This document shows positions 22,980-34,584 of a stretch of 64,000 nucleotides of DNA, piece after piece; the first letter of the stretch is position 1; each line of letters starts with the position of its first letter. The position numbers and the translations under genes are program-made. Under the pieces are notes generated by a model that saw only the letters and a program-made list of their open reading frames with translations, did not search any database and was not told the origin of the DNA. Source of the stretch: Cymodocea nodosa (lineage: Eukaryota > Streptophyta > Magnoliopsida > Alismatales > Cymodoceaceae); the NCBI GenBank assembly GCA_036874045.1, contig CM072336.1, positions 21,031,501 to 21,095,500 of the forward strand, written 5' to 3'.

Positions 22980-23333
22980 CTAATAACATTATGCTGATTA
23001 ACCAAATGGTAGGTCATTATAAAAAAAAATATATAATAAATTCTAAGTCCTTATTTATACATAATTTCTATTTAAACATATATCATTAAGTTTTATTTCA
23101 TCAAAACCTTATGAGAAAAATTTTCTTAATAATAAATCTCTTATGTTTTTTTCTTTGTGATTTGAATGTTATTTTTATGTGGTTTTACTTGGACTTCATT
23201 CAAAAATAGATTTCTAAACAAAAGGATTTTACATAAAATTTTAAAATTGAATTTGATTTAATTAGAAATTTTTTAATTATATTCACTTTCCTATTCACCT
23301 CCCTTCTAGTAAAGTCTTTCAATCCTAACAAAG
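22980..23333 (+). mobile_element. SIRE-like LTR tail, plus strand
   Basis: The end CCTATTCACCTCCCTTCTAG then AGTCTTTCAATCCTAACA matches the closing signature of SIRE-type LTRs. The start is uncertain. Its orientation is opposite to the LTR-like sequence at 21569. Confidence 0.5.
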
Positions 23334-23344
23334 TAATCATGCAT

Positions 23345-23607
23345 AATCATGCATTAACATATAGAATCATGTCTTACCTAGTTAACTAATCATGTATCAC
23401 CATACATAATCATACATTATCCACTTAATTAATTATACATCAACATGGATAATCAAGCATTATCAATTTAATTAATCATGCATTAACATGTATAATCAAA
23501 GCTTATTTAGTTAATTGATTATGCATTAACATGTATAATCATGCCTTATCAAATTAATTAATCATGCATTAACATACATTGTTAAATTAACTAATCATGC
23601 ATTACTA
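23345..23607 (+). repeat. 43-bp minisatellite, about six copies
   Basis: Five full 43-base units begin at 23345, 23388, 23431, 23474 and 23517. A shorter sixth unit runs 23560-23592 and a partial seventh 23593-23607. Each starts AATCATGCATTAAC or a close variant and ends with TTAATT or TTAACT. The copies are diverged but keep register. Confidence 0.85.
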
Positions 23608-24270
23608 CACCACTTAAACATGCACACTTACTAGTATATGCACACACTCGCTTCTATATATCATGCATACACACACTTCACTCATTCATCTATAGGTCAT
23701 TTCATTCATTCATCTTAGTCATGCACTCATACACTCTTCACATGCATTTATGCACATACTTGCATTTATGCCACACATACACATCATGGCTATGATGCTT
23801 TTGGTAGCACTTAGACCTTATTTCTTATCAAAGCTATACTTGATGAGGAATCATTATATGACTTATATCTCTTCCTTCTCTAGCCTCCATAGGTATGCAC
23901 TCATCTCTTTTCTTCACTCTTATATTATTTCATCTCATATGGATCACTCAAATCTATTCTTCTCACCTCTTTATTTGATTTACACACAAGTTTGCACTCA
24001 CTTAGTCTTAGTTTGCAATAACTATTTGTTAAAGATGTTTCTAGTAACTCAACCTTACAAAAATAATTGAGAGGCTAAGAGGTTAACATGTTAGATATGT
24101 AAGGTGTTTAACACCTTCCTCATACATATTTTGAAGTAATTATCTAAATCTCTCTAGATCATAAACTTTAAGCCTCATTCTACACATAGGTCACTATGTA
24201 CTTGCATATAAATTTTTTCTAATTTACCTTTGAATTAAATGTGGTGACTCATTTCTCCTCCTTTTTTCTT
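23608..24270 (+). mobile_element. Probable gypsy LTR tail
   Basis: The phrases GGTGTTTAACACCTTCC (about 24100) and TGTGGTGACTCATTTCTCC (about 24240) resemble the end of common plant gypsy (chromovirus-like) LTRs, in which 'TAACACCTTC' is followed after 100-150 bases by 'GTGGCGACTC'. The upstream part is rich in CATGCA and CACAC phrases. No coding domain is visible. The assignment is from memory of the consensus and is tentative. Confidence 0.4.
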
Positions 24271-24391
24271 ACATATGTAGAAAAGAGAGCAATAGTTATG
24301 GAGGTTATATTTTGTACATTTACATTGTTATATAATCTATATGAGATCAACATGCCTTGTCCATGCAAAAGGTCTCAAATAATATAATTGT

Positions 24392-25493
24392 TGTTAGGAA
24401 TTTTGTTTTGATAATGTATATTTTACTTAGTCTAAAAAATAAGTCTAAGTATTTACCTTAGTTGTATAGTTAAACATTAATAGGTTTTTGAAAAGTTGTA
24501 TAATTATGGTTAACGTTTTGAGTTAATCGAATAGTTATGTTAAAAACTTATATAGTTATAGTTATATACATGTGTGTTTTTTAATAGTTTAAGTTTTCAT
24601 ATGTTTTCCATGTGTGTTCTTAAAGAAATTGAAGAGTAAGATAATTGTTTGAGTTTTTATACATGGATTAAATAACTATTTGAGTTTTATAAGTGACTAG
24701 CGTAACATTAAGTTTTCTGTTTTAGTCATGTATTTTGCATGTAGAATACTCAAAGAGTTTTTAGATAAGTATTCGAGTTTTTATAAGTGTTAAAAGATAA
24801 ATGTTTGACTAAAGTGACAACTTAAGAGATAAACTTTGTAGTTTTATAGAAAGAACATTCTCAATAGATCTATAGTTAGAGAACCTAGGCATCATGCAAG
24901 AACATGAGGAACGTGTATATTTCAAAATTCAAAAGAACATAAGATCATAAAATTATGGAAAAAATAGATGAACATGTTGAATGTGAAACTCTAGTTTGAT
25001 TACTATAAATAGAAGGTACGAGTTGTACTTCAGTAATCTCAATTCAATACAGAGGAATCTCAATTACAATACAATCTAGAGCATTTAGAGAAAGTGTCCC
25101 TATCTAGTGAGAGAAAGTTTCCATACACACCAATAACTACTTACATTACACGAGATCAATCTAAAGAGCTAAAAATCAGAAGGAATCAGAGTTGAAGGTC
25201 AACAAAAAATTTAGAAGAATAATGTTTCAACAATTGCTGAGAAAAAACTTGAAGAAAGACAGGTGAAGGTTTCATGTAGAAAAATAAAAGATCGAAAGTT
25301 GTTAGTTCTTTGTGTTGTTACTATTATTACTCAAAGGTAAATTCTGAAAGTGATATAAATTGTATCTTGTCATGTAATAAAATATAAAAATCTTGTATAT
25401 AATAGGTAAAGTTTTTAGAAAATATTTTTAATACATAAATTTTAATTCACAATTCACCTCTCTTGTGAAACTATTTCTAACCGTTCACTTTCA
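24392..25493 (+). mobile_element. Solo LTR, SIRE-related, with perfect target duplication
   Basis: The 1102-bp LTR starts TGTTAGGAATTTTGTTTTGA and ends CA at 25493. It is flanked by ATTGT at 24387-24391 and 25494-25498. Its start resembles the SIRE LTR opening, and its end contains ACAATTCACCTCTCTTG. There is no internal region. Confidence 0.78.
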
Positions 25494-25498
25494 ATTGT

Positions 25499-25891
25499 CA
25501 ACCAAAGTTTAGATCTCGATCAATCTAGAATATAAAGATGGACAAATAACTTCCACTTTTGAGTATTGTTGACTTCCAATCTTAGGTTATGTTTATTTAT
25601 ATCTTTTTGTGCTTTTATGTTAGTAATGGTTTCACGTAACGTTTCACACTATTATTCATTAGGATTTTTCCCCCCTTTTTTCTCATGACTCAATTGGTCT
25701 CCAGGATGAATGTTAGCAACTTTTGAATTTTATTTCTACTTTCTATGTATACTTTTGATATCTTCAATTGTATTTTTCATAGTTAAAGGTTTTTTTATTA
25801 AATTTTATCTGAGAGAAAAAAGTCCAGAATGGTGTTTTATGTCAAGATCAAGCTGAGAATTTATCCTTACAGCCTCATTTTTCTTTTTCAG
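25499..25891. other. Non-repetitive AT-rich stretch, possible intron
   Basis: No gene or transposon is recognised. It ends with a strong polypyrimidine tract and AG (TCATTTTTCTTTTTCAG, 25875-25891), which would fit an intron ending at the exon-like island that follows. Confidence 0.3.
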
Positions 25892-26090
25892 ATTGGTACT
25901 GCACTTGCAGATCATCTGGGTTGCTTAATGCCAAAAATCTTTCAATGTCAAGGAGATACCTGCTACGTTTCAGACAGAAGGATGTAGCCAAGCTGATGAC
26001 GATATATCATCCGCTGGAAGAATATACGGAAGCTGTGATGTGAAATTATCTTTCAAATTTGGATTGGCTACAATGAAAATAATCGTGATG
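25892..26090 (+). other. Exon-like island of an unrecognised host gene
   Basis: Base composition rises to balanced values for about 170 bases just after a good splice acceptor at 25891. One frame (25894-26043) is open for 49 codons and ends MTIYHPLEEYTEAVM and a stop. A second frame from the same acceptor gives IGTALADHLGCLMPKIFQCQ and stops at 'SDRRM'. A third, later frame reads DDDISSAGRIYGSCDVKLSF. I cannot tell which, if any, is real and recognise no family. It could be the last exon of a gene whose other exons were lost, or a pseudogene piece. Confidence 0.3.
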
Positions 26091-27430
26091 TGATGTCCAT
26101 GTATGTGACGTAAACTTCTTCCTTGTCTACTTCTCCTTTAAATAATATTCTTCAAATGTATCCGATTCTGATCACTCAATTGGATGCGCACATTCCATCA
26201 GCCTATATGCACATTATTTGATGATGTACTGTTGGTGAAAAATAGATGATATTTTTATAATTAGATATTGATTTGCATTATAAATGATAGATGAAATTGA
26301 TGGCAACAATAGAATCCTTTATTATTAGAAGCTAGAATCATTTGTATTTTCTAATCCAAATTATTTTACATTTGAATAGGATTTTAGGTGCTATCTGTAT
26401 GCATGGAGAGAATGAAAGAAAGAAAATTCAAATACTTTTCGAGTATCTGTGCACTTGATAAATGTTAGAATTTATAGCATTTTCAAGTATTTGTGTACTC
26501 AACAAATGTTAGAATTGAATTTCAACATTTGCCTAAAAAAATTTTCTATCCTTATTTTCTAGACCTTAATCCTCAAAAAACAAAACAAATCATTTCTCTG
26601 CCATCTTTAAAAAAAATTATATTTAAAAAATGGTGAAATCTAAAATGATAAAATTATAGTCAAATGTATTGTAGATTCCATAAAATCTAATCTGATATAT
26701 ATTAAAACGTAACTTAATTTCTATTAAAATATAATCTAATTCTTTCTAATTTATATTTTATGTATGATAATTACTTAGAAAATTTATCTAAATGTTTTTA
26801 TATGTTTATCATTATTTGTCTTATCATGTCTTTAACTTTCTAAGTTAAAATTTGAAGTTTTTAAATTATTTTTAAGCTCAAATTCCATTTTTTTTATCAC
26901 ATATATAAGTACTTTAATTTTAAATTCCATCATTTTTTATCATATATACAAACACCAAAAAAATAAAATATTTTCCATTTCCATCATTTAGTGAAGTCTT
27001 TTTTGTCATTTTCTTGATGAACAAACGGAAAGAAAAAATTTTATAAAATAATATTCTACATTAATTTTAAAGTAATAAAAATCATAAAATTTTAAATTAT
27101 TATATAAAATCTATTAGAAATTCTGACTTTATCTCTTTTTTATCATTACATTTCATGTGAAATGTACGAAATTGATAAAATCAACTTTTCCTTAATTTTA
27201 CCATTTAAAAAATTGAATTGTAAACTACTATTCAAATTTTCTAAGATATTTCTTAAACTCTATCATATCATGTGCATATAATTTTATCTAAAATCATGAC
27301 CATGCAAAATTCAATATCTCAAATGAGGCCTTAAGACCAAAGCAATGAAACCACTCCAAAAATATTTTCAAATCAACCTTAGGAAATGTCATCATTCAAG
27401 AACTATCAATACACACGAGATTGTATACCT
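26091..27430. other. AT-rich intergenic DNA
   Basis: No gene is seen. At about 26438-26520 a ~43-base phrase occurs twice in tandem (TTTTCGAGTATCTGTGCACT, then TTTTCAAGTATTTGTGTACT, both followed by AAATGTTAGAATT). At 27322-27333, AAATGAGGCC is followed by TTA, like the edge of a PIF/Harbinger-type element with its 3-bp target, but no partner end was found. Confidence 0.4.
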
Positions 27431-27927
27431 TGTTAGGATCGTATGGACTTACCAAAGGAGGAGTGAATGATGAGTGTGTGTATTTTTAAATCTAATTTGA
27501 CTTAATTTTGATTTTAATGAATGTGTAAGCAATGTATGAAATGATATTTAAAGCAAGATAGAATTAAAGGATAAAATAAAATCACACAAAACAATTTTAC
27601 GTAGTTCACCACTAATAACTAGTCCATCCCCAAGACATAGCTTAGGCTTTACTAAGTGTTTGAGCATTTACAACCCTTACTTTTAGGTCAAAGCAATAAC
27701 CAAACTCTTGAACTTTCAAGTGAAAGCTCAACAACCAACACTTTGAATTTTCAAGTCCAAGCTCTTAACCAACCTTGAGTTTTAAGGTATAAACTCACTT
27801 TGAGCATGATGGGACAATCAAAGTCTTGGAGAATGTTTGGCATGTGTCTAGGTTGGGCAAAAGTCTTATTTCATTGATGACCCTTGATTAGAAGGGTTTC
27901 AATTTTAAGCTCTTAACCAACCTTACT
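27431..27927 (-). mobile_element. Mosaic SIRE LTR piece with an inserted copia-pol scrap
   Basis: The plus strand starts TGTTAGGATCGTATGGACTT, the reverse complement of a SIRE LTR end of the type at 19560-19605, and continues as LTR to about 27805. From 27806 to about 27907 the sequence instead repeats, in plus orientation, the protease-region segment found at 28678-28780 of the next element (ATGATGGGACAATCAAAGTC). The LTR phrase AAGCTCTTAACCAACCTT, already seen at about 27750, then recurs at about 27909 just before gag begins. Confidence 0.6.
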
Positions 27928-29355
27928 TTGGGTCTTTGGAATAAGTTGGAGACATTGTATATGACTAAGTCACTCACAAATAAACTATTATTGAAGCAAA
28001 GACTATTTACTCTTAAAATGAAGGAAGGTATACCATTGAAGCAACACTTGGATCAGCTCAACACTATTCTCGTGGAGTTGAGGAATATTGGTGTCATTGT
28101 GGAAGATGAAGATGTTGCTCTCATCTTATTAGTATCTCTTCCTCTCTCATTTGAGAACTTTGTACAATCTTTTGTGGTTGGTAGAGATAAATCACCTTAG
28201 AGGATGTGAGATCGAGCCTTCATTCTAGAGAATTAAGGCATTTGACTACTCATGGTAGCAATGATGTAGGAGAATCAAGTTTGTTAGTGCATCATTCAGA
28301 GTTCAGAGGACGACATAGTAAGAAAGACAATAGGTGGAGGGGCAGAAGTAAATCTAGAGGTAGATATTCCAAGAACACTTGCAATTATTGCAAGGAAAAA
28401 GGGCATTGGAAAGCAAACTGCCCAACATTGAAAATAAAGGGAAATCTAATAGTTGTAGAAAATGGAGACTCAGATTCTGATTGTGATTTTTCCCTTACTG
28501 TTTGCTGTAGTGCCTACTCCGATCAGAGTTGAATATTAGATTTTGAAGCATCACATCATATAACTCTCAACAAGGAGTATTTCCACACGTATGAGGAGGT
28601 AGATGGTGGACAAGTCACTTTGGTAGATAATGATGTTTGTGACAGAACATGCATTAGATCTATCAGATTCAAGATGCATGATGGGACAATCAAAGTCTTA
28701 GAGGATGTTTGACATGTGCCTAGGTTGGGAAAAAGTCTTATCTCATTAATGGCCCTTGATCAAAAAGGTTTCAGTTTTTCAGGTGGAGGAGGTAAACTCC
28801 ACATCCTAAAAGGTTCCCTAGTTGTGATGAAGGGAATCAAGGATGAACCTTTGTACATTCTTTAGGACAAGCCTATCATTGGATCAACAACTACAATAGT
28901 GAGTGACCAACAGTCTATGTCAGCTATTTGACATTTCAGGTTAGGACATTTGGGCCTAAAGGGAATGTAGAAGCTCAACACACTTGGCAAGTTAGATGGG
29001 CACATTTTTACTGATATTGATTTGTGTAAACATTGCATCTATGGGAAGCAAAAATGTGTTTCTTTTGGTAAAGCAGAACATACCACAAAGGGGAAGTTGG
29101 ATTACATCCATGCAAATTGTTGGGGACCATCTCAACAACCCTCATTAGCAGGTTCTAGGTATTTTCTCTCTATTATTGTTGATTTCAGTCATATGACTTG
29201 GGTTTTCATTATGAAGCATAAAAGTGAGGCTTTTAAGAACTTTAAACAGTGGAAGGCTATTGTTGAAAACTAAGTGGAGAGAAAAGTAAAGTATTTGAGA
29301 ACAGATAATGGATTAGAATTCTGCTTAAATGAATGACATTTTTTGTAGAGATGCA

Positions 29356-30924
29356 TGTTAGGACCCTAATATTTTGATAATGCAAAAACTTGTGTGAGGA
29401 AACAAATTGTATTTCACAAATAAGACAGTGCAGCAAAAGATTGGAAGGTAGATAAAAAGATACAGGTAGTTCAAAAATTGCTGCTATAAAGTCACAAGAA
29501 AAACAGATAGTTACCAAGCCTAAGTATCCGGAAGAAAGTTAATCTTCGGTAAGTACAAGCTTAAGTATCTGAAGAGTCTATTTAAAGCAGCAGAAACACC
29601 GTCGAACAATTAGAAGAATAACTATCTGAAAATACAAGGCCTTTGGAGAGTTTGAAAAATAGTTGGTTGAATGATCGAAGAGTTAATGAGTTAACTATTC
29701 GAAAGTTCAAGGAAATCAAAAAGTTACATAGCTAACTATCCGAAACTTAAGTCATTCATTTACCCACGTGCAGAAATTCAAACAGAAACTTAAAAGGATT
29801 TTTCGGAGAGTTAGAAAGCTAACTATTCGAAAAACAAGAAGTTTTGGAAGGTTACAGATTTAACTATCTGGAAACTTAAGTTATCCTTTTATGCACGTAT
29901 AGAATTAAGAAGACAGCAGTCAGAAGCTTAAAAGAAAAATCGGAGAGTTACTGTAGCTAACTATCCGAAAGTCAAAAACTTTTCGGTGAGTTAAAATTAC
30001 AAGTATCCGAACTCATGACACCTCATGTATACAACTTAAAATCTCACGTGACCAAAGGACTCAAGTGGATTTTTGATAAGTTACAAACATCCTTTAGAAA
30101 GTTACACAGATACTATCCAAAAGTTTGAGAAAATCGGAAGGTTATCTTGAAACACCCTTCCAAACAGTAACTTACCATATTTAGACCTGCAAACTCAGCA
30201 AGTACAATAGAATTAATCCATTGAAGAGAAAATATGGTCGTTGGACTTACAAGTATAAATACAGACAGATCATTCAATATTCAGTAGAGCTATGAAGTGA
30301 GATTACCTAGACAAACACATACAGAGATACAGTATACATTACATATCAACTACTGTTACAAGAAAAAGCTTAATTCAGATTAACTACTACAAGGAATCGA
30401 TTGAAAGTTAGATTTATAAGAAGATTCTTAAAGCTCTCCAAGTGCTAAAAGTCTGATCCAAGAAGGATCATTTGGTTTGTGACTTCAACATTAAAGCTTC
30501 ATTCAATTGTTGGTTTGAGTTTTGACTTGAAAGCTCAAGAGGTTGGTTTTCTGGAGTTTATACTTGAAAACTTCTGAGTGTTGGTTTTCTAGAGTTTATA
30601 CCTGAAAACTTCTGAGTGTTGGTTAGAGCTACGACCTGAAAGCTTAAGTGGTTGGTTCTTGCTTCGACTTGAAAGTAAGTGTGTTGTAAGTGTTGAAACA
30701 CTTAGTGTAGCCCAAGTGATCCTTGGGGGTGGACTAGCCAAGTTGGTGAACCACTTAAAATTCCCTTGTGTTTCTTGTTTATATTTCCGTTGTGCATGTT
30801 TTATATATCTGTTTAGTACTTGTGCTAGCTGATTATCCAACTTGGTTAACTAAGTTAGTAAAAGTTTTAAAACTACACTTAGACACCATTCACCCCCCTC
30901 TGGTGAAGTCATTCGTTCCTAACA
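29356..30924 (+). repeat. 5' LTR of element A
   Basis: 1569 bp, paired with 33036-34584. The same subfamily style as SIRE-1: shared opening TTTTGATAATGCAAAAA and shared GTGAGGAAACAAATTGTATT. It ends CCATTCACCCCCCTCTGG and CCTAACA. Confidence 0.88.
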
Positions 30925-30942
30925 ATTGGTATCAGAGCAGGT
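30925..30942 (+). promoter_or_regulatory. Primer-binding site of element A
   Basis: TGGTATCAGAGC at 30927-30938 is the canonical initiator-methionine-tRNA primer site of plant copia elements, two bases after the LTR. Confidence 0.85.
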
Positions 30943-30976
30943 TGATCTCTTTTTATAGATTTAACCATCTAAGATC

Positions 30977-32480
30977 ATGACATCTTTTCACAGAGAAGGT
31001 CAGAACATCCATCATCCTCTCCTATTTGATGGTATTAACTATAATTACTGGAAAAACAAGATGGAATGTTTCCTCAGAAGCTCAAATGTGAGTCTATGGA
31101 AAATAGTGGTTCTAGGAACACCTATTCTACCTAGTCATGAGGATGACTAGACTGAGGAGGATGAGAGAATCATCCAAATGGATGCTCGAGGGTTGAATAT
31201 TATTTACTGTGTATTATCTGCTGAACAATATAATAAAGTTTCAACTTGTAAATCTGCTCACAAGGCTTGGAACACTCTTCAAATAACCTTTGAAGGAACC
31301 AACCAAGTGAAAGACAAAAATTAGCATTTTACTTAGAATGCTTGAATTATTTAAAATGCTTGATGATGAAACCATTACTGATATGTTTGCTAGATTCACT
31401 AAGATTATTAATGGCTTAAGAGGTTTGGGAAAGGAATTTTTTGTCCGTGAACAAGTGTAGAAAATCCTTAGAAGCTTAACTGTGGAATGGAAGCAAAAGT
31501 CCACACTAATACAAGATTCCAAAGACCTTAACAAATACTTAGTAGAAGATCTAATGGGCAATCTACTGGCCCATGAAGTTCAAATGAAAGAATGGAAAGA
31601 TGAAGAAGGAAGTGCTAAAAAGAAAATAGAAACGAAGAAAGAACTAGCCTTTCCATCAACATAGGAACTTTAAAGCTCAGATGATGATGAAGTTGTGCTA
31701 TTGGCTAGAAAATTCAAAAAATGGATGAAGAAAAAGAACCAAGCCAACACATCAAAGTAATGCTCCAATATACTTGAAATGCAAGAAGTAGGGACATATA
31801 CAACCTGATTGTCCACTACAACTAGAAGAAGAAAAAGAAATGAAGAAGAAGAAGAGGAGCTACAAAAAGAAAATGGCATTGAAGGCTACTTGGGATGACA
31901 GTAATTCTTCTAGTAGCTCATCCAGTTTAGATGAAGAGGTACTAGTAAACGTGTGCTATATAGCACAAAAGGTATGTTTCACTTCATCTCAAAGTGATTC
32001 TGATGTAGACAATGATAATCTAGATGCAAATATTCTTTTGTCTGCTGTTGACAGTCTATATGTTAAATGCAAGAATTATAAAAAGGAAATTAAGCATTTA
32101 ACTGCATGTTTAGAAGAAGCATATACTAAACTTGAAAATTTGCATGTTGAAAATAGAAAATACAATAATGATGAATTAATAAATGAAAATGAAAACTTGA
32201 TATCTGAAAAATACTGTGCATAAGTTTACCAATGGACAGAAAGGATTAGATCAAATCATTGGTTCTAAAAGATATAGTTCAAGTAGACTTGGCCTAAGGT
32301 ATGCTACTCCACAAGAAATACCTTATTGTGGTGGTGTTATCCGATCTTACAGAGATGGTACAACAGTGTTTGCAATCAAAAGAAGATCTAGATCAATATA
32401 GACAAAGGAAGAAATACCATAAATTAGGAGAGCAATTACTAACTTCTCAGATATTAATATGTCAACAATTGGTATCTGAC
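30977..32480 (+). pseudogene. gag region of element A
   Basis: The ATG at 30977 opens a Gag sequence parallel to that of SIRE-1: the 'YYWKNKMECFLRS'-like block near 31040, a UBN2-type core at about 31230-31560, a basic stretch rich in lysine, a serine-rich patch near 31900 and a coiled-coil-like stretch (about 32020-32220). The phrase 'ATPQEIPYCGGVIRSYRDGT' near 32300 matches SIRE-1 at about 12058. Protease and everything downstream are not recognised. It is a broken copy. Confidence 0.65.
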
Positions 32481-33035
32481 AAGGATTGAGGAAATTGACA
32501 CTTCAATTGATACTGTGCTCGAATAAGAAAGAAGAAAAACAATACAACATCAAAGGGAAAGAAGAAAATAGATTGCAATGATGAAAATATCTCAACAATT
32601 GATATCAACACACCAACAGTCAAACATTTGATGCATAATCAAAATTGGTATTTGAAGATATTAATGCAATCAATTCTTTCAACATTTGATATCAAACAGG
32701 ATTATGGAAACAATATTAGAAAACTGTTATGAGATTAGATATTACATCTTGAAAATAAGGGGAGAAATATGGCAGTTATTTTAGCAAAAGAAAGTTATGG
32801 AACTCCTTTTATCTAATGACAAAAAGGGGGAGAAGAATGAAGAAAATTACATAGAAGGCAAGGGGAGTATTCCTAACACATAGTTAGGGGGAGAAATTAA
32901 CTCCACTATATTGTATTCACTGTAAATCTTTACTTTACTTAGTTTTTGTGTGACTGAATGTATAGAAACAATCTAGGTAGTGAAATACATGTAATTTAAT
33001 GTAAATGATTTTGTTTTTATCAAAAAGGGGGAGAT

Positions 33036-34584
33036 TGTTAGGACCCTAGTATTTTGATAATGCAAAAACCTGTGTGAGGAAACAAATTGTATTTCATAGA
33101 TAAGACAGTGCAGCAAAAGATCGGAAGGTAGATAAACAGATATAGGTAGTTCAGAAATTGCTACTATAAAGCCACAAGAAAAATGGATAGTTACCAAGCC
33201 TAAGTATTTAGAAGAAAGTTATCTTCGGTAAGTTACAGACTTAAGTATCTGAAGAGTCTATTTAAAGCAGCAGAAACACCGTTGGATAGTTAGAAGAATA
33301 ACTATCCGAAAATACAATACATTCGGAGAGTTTGAAAGATGGTTGAATGATCGGAGAGTTAAGGAGTTAACTATCCGAAAGTTCAAGAAAATCGAAAAGT
33401 TACATAGACTTAAGTCATTCATTTACCCACGTGCAGAAATCTAGACAGAAGCTTAAAAGGATTTTTCGGAGAGTTAGAAAGCTATCTGAAAAATAAGAAG
33501 TTTTGGAAGGTTACAGATTTAACTATCCGAAAACTTAAGTTATCCTTTTATGCATGTGCAGAATTAAGAAGACAACAGTCGAAAGCTTAAAAGAAAAATC
33601 GAAGTGTTATTATAGCTAACTATCCGAAAGTCAAGAACTTTTTGGTGAGTTAAAGTTACAAGTATTCGAACTCATGACACCTCATGTGTACGACTTAAAA
33701 TCTCACGTGACAAAAGGCCTCAAGTGGATTTTCGGTAAGTTACGAACATCCTTCGAAAAGTTACACAGATAACTATCCAAAAGTTTGAGAAAATTGGAAG
33801 ATTATCTTGAAACACCCTTCCAAAGGGTAACTTACCATATTTAGACCTACAAACTCAACAAGTACAATAGAATCAATCTGTTGAAGAGAAAATATGATCG
33901 TTGGACTTACAAGCATAAATACAGACAGATCATTCAATATTCAGTAGAGCTATGAAGTGAGATTACCTAGACAAACACATACAGAGATATAGTATACATT
34001 GCATATCAACTACTATTACAGGAAAAAGCTCAATTCAGATTAACTACTACAAGGAATCGATTGAAAGTTAGATTTACAAGAAGATTCTTAAAGCTCTCCA
34101 AGTGCTGAAAGTCTTATTCAAGAAGGATCATTTGGTTTGTGGCTTCAACATTAAAGCTTCATTCAGTTGTTGGTTTGAGTTTCAACCTAAAAGCTCAAGA
34201 GGTTGGTTTTCTAGAGTTTATACCTGAAAACTTCTGAGTGTTGGTTTTCTAAAGTTTATACCTAAAAACTTCTGAGTGTTGGTTAGAGCTACGACCTGAA
34301 AGCTCAAGTGGTTGGTTCTTGCTTCGACCTGAAAGTAAGTGTGTTGTAAGTGTTGAAACACTTAGTGTAGCTCAAGTGATCCTTGGGGGTGGACTAGCCA
34401 AGTTGGTGAACCACCTAAAATTCCCTTGTGTTTTTTGTTTATATTTTCGCTGTGCATGTTTTATATATCTATTTAGTACTTGTGCTAGCTGATTATTCAA
34501 ATTGGTTAACTAAGTTAGTAAAAGTTTTAAAACTACACTTAGACACCATTCACCCCCCTCTAGTGAAGCCATTCGCTCCTAACA
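33036..34584 (+). repeat. 3' LTR of element A
   Basis: 1549 bp, preceded by the polypurine tract AAAAAGGGGGAGAT (about 33022-33035). It ends at 34584, directly followed by the target duplication. Confidence 0.88.

Larger units (their letters stand above)
29356..34584 (+). mobile_element. Element A: nested non-autonomous SIRE-type copia element
   Basis: A 5.2-kb element with TGTTAGGACC at its start and CTCCTAACA at its end. It is flanked by a perfect ATGCA duplication (29351-29355 and 34585-34589) inside the integrase region of the Tork element. The internal region of about 2.1 kb carries a primer-binding site, Gag and a coiled-coil-like stretch, but I recognise no integrase, reverse transcriptase or RNase H, so movement would have needed enzymes from a related element such as SIRE-1. 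Its gag part is broken in several places. The last 204 bases of the two LTRs differ at about ten positions by eye. Confidence 0.88.

Noticed and set aside
23345-23607. CRISPR-like array
   Set aside because: The repeats are contiguous 43-base units with no unique spacers, and the context is plant nuclear DNA.
23750-24070. Plus-strand open frame of 106 codons rich in hydrophobic residues
   Set aside because: It overlaps low-complexity CATGCA/CACAC sequence in a probable LTR tail, and its composition follows the AT-rich background rather than a protein family.
27300-27340. Right terminus of a second PIF/Harbinger-type element (AAATGAGGCC followed by TTA)
   Set aside because: No matching inverted end or transposase was found upstream, so it was only mentioned, not annotated as an element.
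28378-28422. CCHC zinc-finger host gene
   Set aside because: The zinc knuckle is preceded by the UBN2 Gag core and followed by protease and integrase regions of a Tork-type element.
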